Shown here piece by piece: positions 6,017 through 13,513 of a stretch of DNA of 23,092 nt. Position 1 is the first letter of the stretch, and the number at the start of each line of letters is the position of its first letter. Source of the DNA: CAZJDV01 sp964544865 (GTDB taxonomy: Bacteria > Chloroflexota > Dehalococcoidia > Lucifugimonadales > CAJWER01); contig CAZJDV010000038.1 in the NCBI GenBank assembly GCA_964544865.1, positions 1-23,092 on the forward strand, read 5' to 3'. The notes under the pieces are model-generated. The model searched no databases. It saw only the letters and a program-made list of their open reading frames with translations, and had not been told where the DNA came from. The translations under genes were made by a program, and so were the position numbers.

Positions 6017-7564
6017 ATGGCCGACTACCAGCCTCTCGATATATCCGGATCGTGCAACGCAGGCGCGGCGGTTCTTGGGGAAGCGCCGGAGGTCGCGGTG
6101 GGGCGACAGACGTTTCGGGGCCTGCCGTTTCTAATCGGATCGCACGACGGCGCCTCCGGCGACAGGTGCTTCATCTCGTTCGGGGAATCGAACGAAAGCG
6201 TGACCGTCCCGATAAATGAGACCGCTCAACGAATCGTCGTCGCCCACCGGCTGCTAGAGACGAAGGTGCCCGCCGGAGGGCCGCTCGGAATAGAGGTCGC
6301 GGAGTACGTCTTTCACTACGCCGGCGGCGGGGAGGAGCGGGTGGCGATTCGCGAGCGCTTCGAGATAGCCGCCATACCGGGAGCAAAGGACATTCCCGGC
6401 GTGCCGGGACTGCCGTACCGCGCCGCGACAGACCAAAAAGCGGAGCTGCTGGCCGTTCGCGAGGGGCCGTGGGACCAGACGGGGCGCAGGCAGACGGAGG
6501 CGAACCAGGCCCGGGCCCGCAACTACTTTCTGTGGGCGTTCCGAAATCCCCACCCGGAGCGGACCATCGCGTCCCTGGAGATCGTCCCCAAGGGCCCGTC
6601 GTTCATCATCGCCGCCGTTACGCTTGGGCAAGTGGACGAGCACCCGTTCGCCAGGCAGGGCCGGAGGGCGGCGAAGATCACGCTGACCGGTCCGGCCGAC
6701 GCCGGAAAGCCGTTCGACCTGGAGGTGGAAGTGGACCGCGGTGACGCCACCTACGTCCACCCTCTGCCGGCCACGGCCACCGAAGGGTTCCTGGCGGACT
6801 CGTTCAAGGGCTACGGGCAGGAGCAGAACACCGGATCGAGCCCCGCCTACGCGGAGGTATCGGCCGTTCCCTCCGCCACCCTAACCGTCAAGCAGGACGG
6901 CGCGGCAATTGGAGAAGTCAACTGGGGCGAGATGGAGGAGAAAGGGGCCGTCGAGACGCCGCGCATGCGCATCGAGCTCATCGACCCCGGTAAGAACTGG
7001 GTGAATGTGACGGTCGTGGATGACGACACGGGCAGGCCGGTGCCCTGCCGTGTCCACTTCCGCTCCCCCGACGGGATGCCCTACCAGCCCCACGGCCATC
7101 ACAACCAGGTCAACTCGAATCTTGATACCTGGCACATCGATGTCGGGGGCGACGTCCGTCTGGGCCAGACCACGTACGCCTATATCGCCGGCGCCTGCCA
7201 GGGCTGGCTGCCCCGCGGCGAGGTCGTGGTCGACGTCGCCCGTGGCTTCGAGTACCAGCCCCTGCGAACGACGGTGAACATCGAGCCCGGGCAGCGCGAG
7301 CTGACGCTGCGCATCAAGCGATGGATCGACATGAACGAGCGCCGCTGGTACAGCGGGGACTCCCACGTCCACTTCCTCTCGACTCAGGGCGCCCACACAG
7401 AGTCCATGGGCGAGGACTTGAACGTCGTCAACCTGCTCCAGTCCCAGTGGGGGAGCCTGTTCACGAACACGGAGGACTTCACGGGAGCCGCAGCGTCTCC
7501 AGGGCCGGCGACAACATGGTCTATGTTTCACAGGAGAATCGTCAGCACTTCTTGGGACACATGA
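6017..7564 (+). CDS. CehA/McbA-type metallohydrolase, N-terminal part of a frameshifted gene
   Basis: This frame encodes the N-terminal and middle parts of a large cytoplasmic protein with no signal peptide. A beta-rich region covers roughly residues 1-310. A carboxypeptidase-regulatory-like segment follows (D-D-D-T-G-R-P-V-P-C-R-V-H-F-R-S-P-D-G). The PHP/amidohydrolase-type domain then begins with the metal motif Y-S-G-D-S-H-V-H-F near residue 450. Family resemblance holds up to T-E-D-F-T-G (about 7481-7486). The last 26 residues, up to the TGA at 7562-7564, are out-of-frame sequence. The rest of the protein continues in the -1 frame (next entry). CehA/McbA relatives include carbaryl hydrolases that cleave carbamate esters; the natural substrate here is unknown. 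A one-base loss in the GGG at 7483-7485 would explain the break. Confidence 0.75.
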   Translation: MADYQPLDISGSCNAGAAVLGEAPEVAVGRQTFRGLPFLIGSHDGASGDRCFISFGESNESVTVPINETAQRIVVAHRLLETKVPAGGPLGIEVAEYVFHYAGGGEERVAIRERFEIAAIPGAKDIPGVPGLPYRAATDQKAELLAVREGPWDQTGRRQTEANQARARNYFLWAFRNPHPERTIASLEIVPKGPSFIIAAVTLGQVDEHPFARQGRRAAKITLTGPADAGKPFDLEVEVDRGDATYVHPLPATATEGFLADSFKGYGQEQNTGSSPAYAEVSAVPSATLTVKQDGAAIGEVNWGEMEEKGAVETPRMRIELIDPGKNWVNVTVVDDDTGRPVPCRVHFRSPDGMPYQPHGHHNQVNSNLDTWHIDVGGDVRLGQTTYAYIAGACQGWLPRGEVVVDVARGFEYQPLRTTVNIEPGQRELTLRIKRWIDMNERRWYSGDSHVHFLSTQGAHTESMGEDLNVVNLLQSQWGSLFTNTEDFTGAAASPGPATTWSMFHRRIVSTSWDT

Positions 7565-8526
7565 TCCTGTGGAGGCTGAAGAAGCCGGTGATGCCGTGGT
7601 GCAGCGACGGGCTCGGGGAGGCCGAGATCGGCGGCACGATGGAGACCACACTCAGCTACTGGGCTGACGAGGCCCATGCCCAGGGCGGGTACGTCATCAG
7701 CCCGCACTTCCCGTACCCCAACGGCGAGCCGGCCGCGCTGGTGGCGACCGGACGGCTGGACGGCGTCGAGATGATACGCGGGACGCAGATCAATCACGAC
7801 GACTACTATCGATACCTGAACTGCGGCTACCGGCTGCCCCTGGTCGGCGGTACGGACAAGATGTCGTCCGATGTCCCCGTCGGACTATACCGCACCTACG
7901 TCAGGTTGCGGGACGACGAGGAGTTCAGCTACGACAACTGGTGCAAGAACGTCGTGCGAGGCAGGACGTTCCTGAGCGGGGGCCCGATCATCCATCTTTC
8001 GGTCGATGGGCGCGAGGTCGGCGACACCGTGCGGCTCTCGGGCCCCGGCACGGTCGAGGTAGAGGCCTGGGCCGAGAGCGTGCTGCCGATAAACACATTG
8101 CAGATTGTGCAGGCGGGCCGTGTGGTCGCGTCGGCGGAGTCCCGCGACGGCACCAGACGGCTCGAGCTGAAGGAGAAGCTAAAGGTGGACGGCCACACCT
8201 GGATCTCCGCCAGATGCGGCGGCCCCAACTACCTGGACAGGGTCCACCTCGACGTGTGGCGGCGAAGTGTCTTCGCCCACACCTCGCCCATCTACGTCGC
8301 CTGCGACGGTGACTGGGAGATGTTCGACGAGGCGACCGCGCGCTACATGCTCACGCTCATCGAGGGCGATCTGGCCTACGTTCGCGAGGGCTCGGGCCAG
8401 CACAAGGCGGGCACAGTGACTCACCACCACGGCGAGGACGACCACATCGCGTACCTCGAACGCCCCTTCATCGAGGCGCGCGCCGCGATCCACCAACGGA
8501 TGCACAGGCTAGGTCTGTCTCACTAG
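7483..8526 (+). pseudogene. CehA/McbA-type metallohydrolase, C-terminal part (in -1 frame)
   Basis: After the frameshift, the frame that contains S-V-S-R-A-G-D-N-M-V-Y-V-S-Q-E-N-R-Q-H carries the rest of the catalytic domain to a TAG at 8524-8526. Visible elements are I-S-P-H-F-P-Y-P-N-G-E (probable metal His), the V-E-M-I strand, and G-G-T-D-K-M (probable metal Asp). A C-terminal beta domain (V-D-G-R-E-V-G-D-T-V) and a His-rich H-H-H-G-E-D-D-H stretch close the protein. The first in-frame ATG in this frame within the family region is at 7516, with no ribosome-binding site, so independent translation is unlikely. With the upstream part the full protein would be about 836 residues. It is either a recent pseudogene or a sequencing/assembly error; the intact reading frames on both sides favour a very recent event or an error. 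Confidence 0.75.
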
Positions 8527-8637
8527 CGTATTTGCCGTCGCGTCGGAGGACTCAGAGCAGGCCCTGAGCATGTCGATGCTGTAATCGGTCGCGTTCCCGA
8601 CGAGAAACTTCGGCGCACGCATGGGTGCACAAAAAGA

Positions 8638-8681
8638 GGCCCGGACGACCGCCGCGCGGGCGAGGTCCGGGCCTTGTGTTT
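8638..8681. terminator. Bidirectional intrinsic terminator
   Basis: GGCCCGGAC (8638-8646) and GTCCGGGCC (8665-8673) form a perfect 9-bp stem around a GC-rich loop. It is followed on the plus strand by TTGTGTTTT and preceded by AAAAAGA, which reads as TCTTTTT on the minus strand. It can end transcription both of the hydrolase gene (plus) and of the cupredoxin gene (minus), which converge here. Confidence 0.8.
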
Positions 8682-8707
8682 TGCTGGTTACGCCTGCCGC
8701 CCTGTTG

Positions 8708-9094
8708 CTACTCTGTAACGGTGATGGTCCCGATCATCTGGACCGGGTGGATCAGGCAGACATACCGGAATGTCCCCGGCTCGGTGAAATGGTAGATGAA
8801 CGTGTCCTGTCTCTGTAGAGATATGTCGAACGCTACCTGCACGCCTCCCACCGTGGGAGTGTGTGTCACGGTATGAAGGGTTTCTTGCTCATTCGTCCAC
8901 TTGACGAACGTTCCGACCTTGATATCTCTGGACTCCTGGGCGAAAGCCGCGATGACTAGCTCCTCGATCACGGCGTCGGCGGGGATAGGGACCTCGGTCG
9001 GGCTGGGCGTGGGGGTCGGGGGAGGGTTGGTAAACCCGCAGGCAAGCGAAGCCAGGGATATCGACGCTACCATGAACAGTAGTATTCTCGTCAA
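8708..9094 (-). CDS. Cupredoxin-domain lipoprotein (plastocyanin/azurin-like)
   Basis: The chosen TTG start at 9094 follows GGGAGAG with a 4-base gap and gives a 128-residue lipoprotein: MTRILLFMV, a hydrophobic stretch, and a relaxed lipobox S-L-A-C at Cys19. A Pro/Thr-rich tether follows (about 24-38), then one cupredoxin domain. An upstream ATG at 9133 would add 13 charged residues and spoil the signal peptide. Type-1 copper ligands are His74 (L-H-T-V-T), Cys113, His116 and Met120 (Y-V-C-L-I-H-P-V-Q-M). It would be anchored to the outer face of the membrane and carry electrons or bind copper. The partner is not visible. It is monocistronic between a promoter at 9176-9205 and a terminator. 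Confidence 0.88.
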   Translation of the reverse strand: MTRILLFMVASISLASLACGFTNPPPTPTPSPTEVPIPADAVIEELVIAAFAQESRDIKVGTFVKWTNEQETLHTVTHTPTVGGVQVAFDISLQRQDTFIYHFTEPGTFRYVCLIHPVQMIGTITVTE

Positions 9095-9175
9095 TTCGCT
9101 CTCCCTTTGGGCCTCGGATCGGCCCTCGTCCACATCGATCTGCGTATGCCCGCCACCCTGCGGGACGCGACTGGC

Positions 9176-9205
9176 AGTTTAACACCGCCCCGCAAGGTCC
9201 GTCAA
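9176..9205 (-). promoter_or_regulatory. Promoter of the cupredoxin gene
   Basis: On the minus strand TTGACG (9205-9200) and TAAACT (9181-9176) are 18 bases apart, matching -35 and -10 consensus at five and four of six positions. The transcript would start near 9169, about 75 bases before the TTG start. Confidence 0.45.
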
Positions 9206-9334
9206 CCGGGACCTATGCGCATTGTGGATGTTCAATGACTATGTCAGTCCATGGGAGGACCGAGAATGACGAACAGAGCAGGCAAGGATCTCGTTGGCGA
9301 GAGACAACCGAATACCGTGGGGAGCCCGGAGTTG

Positions 9335-9362
9335 TTGACACGGCGCCCTCGTGCAATAGAAT
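9335..9362 (+). promoter_or_regulatory. Promoter of the nucleotidyltransferase-tsaD operon
   Basis: A perfect -35 TTGACA (9335-9340), a 16-base spacer and -10 TAGAAT (9357-9362, five of six). Transcription would start near 9369, so a start codon upstream (such as the ATG at 9235) would be lost. This supports the TTG at 9400, which follows GGGGAGG. No other strong promoter was seen before tsaD at 13510. Confidence 0.6.
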
Positions 9363-9399
9363 AGTTCAGTACGGCGATCCGGGGAGGCACGTAACCACT

Positions 9400-10167
9400 T
9401 TGAACGTAATACTGATAGGGGCGGGACGTGGCAACAGGCTCATGCCGCTGACGGAGAGCGAGCCAAAGCCGTTTGCAGTCATCGCCGGAAAACGGATTCT
9501 GGAATGGACCCTGGATGCGTTCTGTGAAAACGGCCTCGACCGCTTCGTTTTCATAGCGGGATACCTACAAGACGTCGTGCGCAAGGAGTACCCTGGGTTT
9601 ACCTTTGTCGAAAATGCCCAATGGCGGGACAACAACATACTGTTCTCTCTGATGTGCGCCCGCGAGTACCTCGGCGAGGGGTTCTATGGAACCTATACCG
9701 ATACGCTGTACCGGAGTGGCGCCGTTCGGGCGCTGCGGGACTCCCCCCACGACATCACCCTGGTCATGGACACGCGCTGGCGCGATAGGTATCGCTTTCG
9801 AAGCCAGCACCCGGAGAGCGACGGTGAAAAGATGCAGGCCGTGGGCGGCCTGGTGACCAGGGTGTCCAGGGAGATCGCGCCGGAGGACGCATCGGGGGAG
9901 TTCACGGGCGTTTTCAGGATGACAGCCCGCGGCGCCGCCCAGTTCCTCGACTTCCATGACGGCCTGCTCGCCTCCCTGGGCTCCGAAGGCGCCTTCGCTG
10001 AAGGGAGGCCGTTCCGTATGGCATACATGATCCACCAGCTCGACGCCATGATTCGGTCGGGCATCGAGGTCCACTGCGTCTCAGTTCCCGGCGACTACCA
10101 CGAGGTCGATACTCTCGAGGACTACGATCTGGCCGCCGGCGACTGGGTGAGATTCGCGAAAGAGTGA
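9400..10167 (+). CDS. MobA/LicC-like sugar- or alcohol-phosphate nucleotidyltransferase
   Basis: A 255-residue NTP-transferase. The N-terminal nucleotide-binding signature is G-A-G-R-G-N-R-L-M-P-L-T (residues 7-18), with the conserved Lys23 in E-P-K-P-F. N-N-I-L-F-S-L and Y-T-D-T-L-Y follow, the position of the Mg-binding Asp, and E-V-D-T-L-E-D-Y near the end. This pattern is nearest to cytidylyl/uridylyltransferases such as LicC-type phosphocholine or inositol-phosphate enzymes, which make CDP- or NDP-activated head groups. The TTG start is chosen from the promoter position and a GGGGAGG site 12 bases upstream; it is less certain than the domain. The stop overlaps the next gene (GTGA). An inositol-phosphate synthase lies 9 kb away, so CDP-inositol synthesis is possible but unproven. 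Confidence 0.82.
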   Translation: MNVILIGAGRGNRLMPLTESEPKPFAVIAGKRILEWTLDAFCENGLDRFVFIAGYLQDVVRKEYPGFTFVENAQWRDNNILFSLMCAREYLGEGFYGTYTDTLYRSGAVRALRDSPHDITLVMDTRWRDRYRFRSQHPESDGEKMQAVGGLVTRVSREIAPEDASGEFTGVFRMTARGAAQFLDFHDGLLASLGSEGAFAEGRPFRMAYMIHQLDAMIRSGIEVHCVSVPGDYHEVDTLEDYDLAAGDWVRFAKE

Positions 10168-11258
10168 AGGAAATGGACCTGCCTGAGCGCAAGCGAGAGG
10201 GAAGCGAGCTCTTTCCGACCACCGTCGTCGGCTCCATGCCCCGCCCGCAGTACGTCAAAGACCTCATCGAGGCCCAGGGCGCCGGTGGATCGGAGTTCCA
10301 GCGCATGATGGACTCCGCCGTCCCGCACGTTGCGCAGATGCAAGAGCTGGCGGGCGTCGACATAATCTCGGATGGTGAGTGGCGGCGAAAGTCCTATATC
10401 GGGGTCATCGCCGATATTTGCGAGGGTTTCGAGCACACGATCAGGGACGTGGGCGGCCAGCGCCAGACCTGGCACACGGTCACAGGTCCCGTGACGCCCG
10501 TGAGACCGGGCCTTTTGGCCGAGGAGGCCCGGTTCCTGAAGCAACATACGACCCGCCGGGTAAAGGTCGCGCTGCCGTCCCCTTACCTCCTCGGCGAGCG
10601 GATGTGGGACGCGGACGCCTCGCGCGGGGCCTATCCCACCAGAAGGGACTTCACGGAGGCGCTGGTGCCCGTGCTCCGCGCGGAGCTGATCGCGTTGAGG
10701 GACGAGGGCGTCGAGATGGCCCAGTTCGACGATCCACAGCTATGCCTGTTCGTGGACCCGAAGGTGCGGGCGGCCTATGACGATCCGAACGGCGAGGCCG
10801 ACTACTGCGTCGATATGCTCAACCGGATAGTCGGCGGCGTGGAGGGCATCAAAACGGCGCTGCACCTGTGCCGCCGCAACAAGGGCCGGGCAGGCTGGGT
10901 GGGTGAGGGCGGCTACACCCCAATTCTGCCCTCCCTCGGCAGGCTGGATTTCGATATGCTGATGCTGGAATTCGCCATGCCCGCCGCCGGGGACAAGGCG
11001 GTCCTGGCGGAGCTGCCGGAGCGGTTCGGCATCGGCCTCGGCTGCGTGGACTGCCGCAGCGCGGAGATCGATACGCCGGAGACCATTGTGGGCCGAGTCA
11101 AGCAGGCGATGGAGTACGTGGCCCCCGAGCGGATAACCATACATCCCGACTGCGGGTTTGCGCCGGGCAGCGCGGCTGACATCCCAATCGACGAGGCCTA
11201 CCTCAAGCTTCGCAACGAGGCCCAGGCGGCCCGGATCCTCCGCGTAGAGTTCGCGTAG
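10164..11258 (+). CDS. MetE C-terminal-domain-like zinc methyltransferase
   Basis: A 364-residue protein equal to the C-terminal catalytic half of cobalamin-independent methionine synthase, without the N-terminal half. The N-terminus has T-T-V-V-G-S-M-P-R-P and D-G-E-W-R-R-K. The zinc site is complete: His234 and Cys236 (L-H-L-C), Glu269 (L-M-L-E-F) and Cys330 (H-P-D-C-G-F). Such core enzymes transfer a methyl group to a thiol, with donors other than methyltetrahydrofolate in some lineages. The GTG start overlaps the previous stop (GTGA); ATG at 10173 is an alternative. It is followed after 18 bases by two amidohydrolases. That location outside a methionine cluster suggests transfer of a methyl group from a catabolised substrate; this is inference. 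Confidence 0.85.
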   Translation: MKEMDLPERKREGSELFPTTVVGSMPRPQYVKDLIEAQGAGGSEFQRMMDSAVPHVAQMQELAGVDIISDGEWRRKSYIGVIADICEGFEHTIRDVGGQRQTWHTVTGPVTPVRPGLLAEEARFLKQHTTRRVKVALPSPYLLGERMWDADASRGAYPTRRDFTEALVPVLRAELIALRDEGVEMAQFDDPQLCLFVDPKVRAAYDDPNGEADYCVDMLNRIVGGVEGIKTALHLCRRNKGRAGWVGEGGYTPILPSLGRLDFDMLMLEFAMPAAGDKAVLAELPERFGIGLGCVDCRSAEIDTPETIVGRVKQAMEYVAPERITIHPDCGFAPGSAADIPIDEAYLKLRNEAQAARILRVEFA

Positions 11259-11276
11259 CCGGCGAGGGGGGCGAGA

Positions 11277-12416
11277 GTGATCTACGACGGCCATGCATAC
11301 TGTTTCCCCGACCAGCGAGGCGACGGTGGATTCGCCGACCGCGCCGAGTTCCAACGCAACCTGCAAGTGGGCATGGCGGGCCACTTCCAGCCGGCGTGGC
11401 GCGTGCGCGACCGCGCGCCGGCGGACAGCAGCGGCCTGTACGACGCGTCCAAGGGCCTGACCTTCGACGCGCTCAAGGACGCCGATTTCCGAGCCGCCGG
11501 CCACGGACGGTTCGAGTGGACGGTGGACGGGGAGCACTATGCGAAACAGGTCATGCCGCCGTCCATCGCGGACATGTCCTATCCGGCCGAGAGCCTGGTC
11601 GCCGAGATGGACTACGCAGGCGTCGACCGGGCGCTGTTGCACAGGACGCCCTACCTGGGCATCGGAAACGATTTCATCGCGGACTGCGTCAGGGCGTACC
11701 CCGAGCGAATCCAGGGCCTGGCCCACGTCGAGGAGTGGCTGGTGGCGCCGGAGCCCGACGCCTCCATCGCCCGGCTCGAAAGGGCGATCGGGGAGCAGGG
11801 GCTGTCGGGGGTGCAGTTCTTGACCAATTACCTGGGACTGTACGGCCAGACCGACGAGTGGGACGGGCCCGCATTCCGTCCCTTCTGGGACGCGGTCTCG
11901 GGGATGGATATCCCCGTTTTCTTCACCCCCAGCGGCTGGGTGGGCTCGCAACAGGGAGCAGACGCGAAATTGCGGAGCTACCTGTCCGACCTGAAAACCC
12001 TCAGCAGGTGGACGGAGCGGTACCCGGACGTCGAGGTCGTCCTGACCCACGGTTTCAACTGGCGGCTGTTCCTCGACAGAGGCACGCTGTCGGTGCCCGG
12101 CGAGGTCTTCGATGCGGCGCCGGTCGACAACCCCAACTTCAGCGTTCAGCTCCTGTTCGGGATTGCCCTGGGCGGCGAGTTCGACTATCCGATGGTGGAG
12201 ATGCGCCCGACCCTGGAGAAGCTGGGACGGCTCATCGGCGCACGCCGGCTGATGTGGGGGACCGACATGCCCATGGTGATGCGATACTATACGTATCGAC
12301 AGAACCTGGAGCTCATGCGCGGCTGCCGCGACATTTTCGACGCCGACGAAATGGACCTGGTCCTCGGAGGGAACATGGAGCGGCTGATTGGCCTCGAAAA
12401 ACGGAACGCGAAATGA
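11277..12416 (+). CDS. Amidohydrolase family 2 protein (first of a tandem pair)
   Basis: A 379-residue TIM-barrel protein of the amidohydrolase-2 (ACMSD-like) family, with a GTG start after a purine-rich stretch (GGGGGGCGAGA). The N-terminal metal motif is D-G-H-A-Y, i.e. His6 present but the second His of the usual H-x-H replaced by Tyr8. Later ligands are seen at T-H-G-F-N-W (His258) and G-T-D-M-P-M (Asp330). W-R-V-R-D-R-A-P-A-D (about 41-50) and A-E-M-D-Y-A-G-V-D are shared with the next gene. Family members decarboxylate or hydrolyse small cyclic or amide substrates with one divalent metal. It overlaps the next gene by ATGA. The substrate is unknown. Confidence 0.85.
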   Translation: MIYDGHAYCFPDQRGDGGFADRAEFQRNLQVGMAGHFQPAWRVRDRAPADSSGLYDASKGLTFDALKDADFRAAGHGRFEWTVDGEHYAKQVMPPSIADMSYPAESLVAEMDYAGVDRALLHRTPYLGIGNDFIADCVRAYPERIQGLAHVEEWLVAPEPDASIARLERAIGEQGLSGVQFLTNYLGLYGQTDEWDGPAFRPFWDAVSGMDIPVFFTPSGWVGSQQGADAKLRSYLSDLKTLSRWTERYPDVEVVLTHGFNWRLFLDRGTLSVPGEVFDAAPVDNPNFSVQLLFGIALGGEFDYPMVEMRPTLEKLGRLIGARRLMWGTDMPMVMRYYTYRQNLELMRGCRDIFDADEMDLVLGGNMERLIGLEKRNAK

Positions 12417-13513
12417 TAATCGACGGCCATATGTACAGTTTCCCCAGGTTCGATTCACGGGCCGGCTATCCGGAGCTTGGGCCGAAGATGCGGGCCGTCC
12501 AGCGAGAGCTTGGCGGACACCATCAGTCGGTCTGGCGTGTCCGCGACCGCGCTCCCGCTGACAACACGACCCTAATCGATCCCGCCACGGACGAGCTCAG
12601 GGATATCGAGTGGGGCCGCGACCTCGGCCGTCTGACCTGGAACGTGGACGGCGAGACTTACACGAAGCAGTACATGCCGCCAATGCTTCATGATCTGGAA
12701 GCCCCGCCGGAACTGATGATCGCTGAGATGGACTACGCCGGCGTCGACATGGGGATCATCCATACCTCCGGCCATTTGGGCTTAATCAATAGGTATCTGC
12801 GCGAAGCGGTGGCGACGTTTCCGGACCGGCTGATGAGACTGATCACCGTCCCCTCGGCCGGCATACCCGGCGATCCGGACGCCGCCATCAAGGAGATCGA
12901 AGACGAGGCCGGCGCCGGCGACCGGTGCGGCGTGCAGTTCTTCACCCGCTACTACTACGGCAGTGGTGAGACCGAGCCGTGGGACGACGGCAAGATGCGT
13001 CCATTCTGGGAGGCGGTGGCCGCTCTGGGCGTGCCCGTGTACTTCACGCTCCACGCACGGGCCGGGGAGCGCTACACGTCGGCTGAGCAGGACAGCTACC
13101 TGGAGGAGCAGCGCAACCTCATGCGTTGGATGGAGCGCTATCCGGACGTGACCGTGGTGGTGACCCACGGCCTCCAGTGGCGGAGCTTCCTCGAGGGCGA
13201 CGAGTTCACCTTCCCGGAAGTGGGATGGGAGCTTTTCCAATCGCCCAGGTGCCACCTCCAACTCCTCATTCCGATCCAGATGGGCGCGATCTGGGAGTAC
13301 CCGTGGACGGAGGCGGAGCCGATGATAAAGGGGTGCGTGGAGCGTATCGGCGCCGACCGCCTTATCTACGGGACCGACATGCCGATGGTGGCCCGATTCT
13401 GCACATATCGTCAGACCCTGGACCAGTTCCGGACTCACTGCGGCTTCCTGAGCCCCGGGGAGCGCGACGACATCCTGGGCGGCACCGCAGCCCGCGTGAT
13501 GGGGCTTGAATGA
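12413..13513 (+). CDS. Amidohydrolase family 2 protein (second of a tandem pair)
   Basis: A 366-residue paralog of the preceding gene, same layout throughout: D-G-H-M-Y (His6, Tyr8), W-R-V-R-D-R-A-P-A-D, K-Q-Y-M-P-P, A-E-M-D-Y-A-G-V-D, T-H-G-L-Q-W (His252) and G-T-D-M-P-M (Asp322). The ATG overlaps the previous stop and its own stop overlaps tsaD, both as ATGA, so all three are translationally coupled. Divergence from its sister is well beyond a recent duplication, so the two may form a hetero-oligomer or act on successive intermediates. Function beyond metal-dependent hydrolase/decarboxylase is not readable. Confidence 0.85.
   Translation: MIIDGHMYSFPRFDSRAGYPELGPKMRAVQRELGGHHQSVWRVRDRAPADNTTLIDPATDELRDIEWGRDLGRLTWNVDGETYTKQYMPPMLHDLEAPPELMIAEMDYAGVDMGIIHTSGHLGLINRYLREAVATFPDRLMRLITVPSAGIPGDPDAAIKEIEDEAGAGDRCGVQFFTRYYYGSGETEPWDDGKMRPFWEAVAALGVPVYFTLHARAGERYTSAEQDSYLEEQRNLMRWMERYPDVTVVVTHGLQWRSFLEGDEFTFPEVGWELFQSPRCHLQLLIPIQMGAIWEYPWTEAEPMIKGCVERIGADRLIYGTDMPMVARFCTYRQTLDQFRTHCGFLSPGERDDILGGTAARVMGLE

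Larger units (their letters stand above)
9095..9399. other. Intergenic region with two divergent promoters
   Basis: This 305-base gap separates the cupredoxin gene (minus) from the nucleotidyltransferase gene (plus). It holds the two promoters listed separately. It also contains a 32-codon reading frame at 9266-9364 with a well-spaced GGGAGG site but no recognisable product; its end overlaps the -10 box of the plus promoter. No RNA gene or repeat is apparent. Confidence 0.5.

Noticed and set aside
8518..8637. Minus-strand 37-codon frame beginning MRAPKFLVGNATDYSID
   Set aside because: Amino-acid usage looks plausible, but there is no ribosome site, it lies beyond the terminator for minus-strand transcription from the cupredoxin gene, and I recognise no family.
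9266..9364. Plus-strand 32-codon frame with a well-spaced GGGAGG
   Set aside because: Its end overlaps the best promoter of the next gene and the peptide is low-complexity and unrecognised; kept only as a note.
10740..12458. 572-codon minus-strand frame opposite the methyltransferase and amidohydrolase
   Set aside because: Antisense shadow produced by GC-rich codon bias; Arg/His/Val-rich with no domain pattern, whereas the plus strand has clear families.
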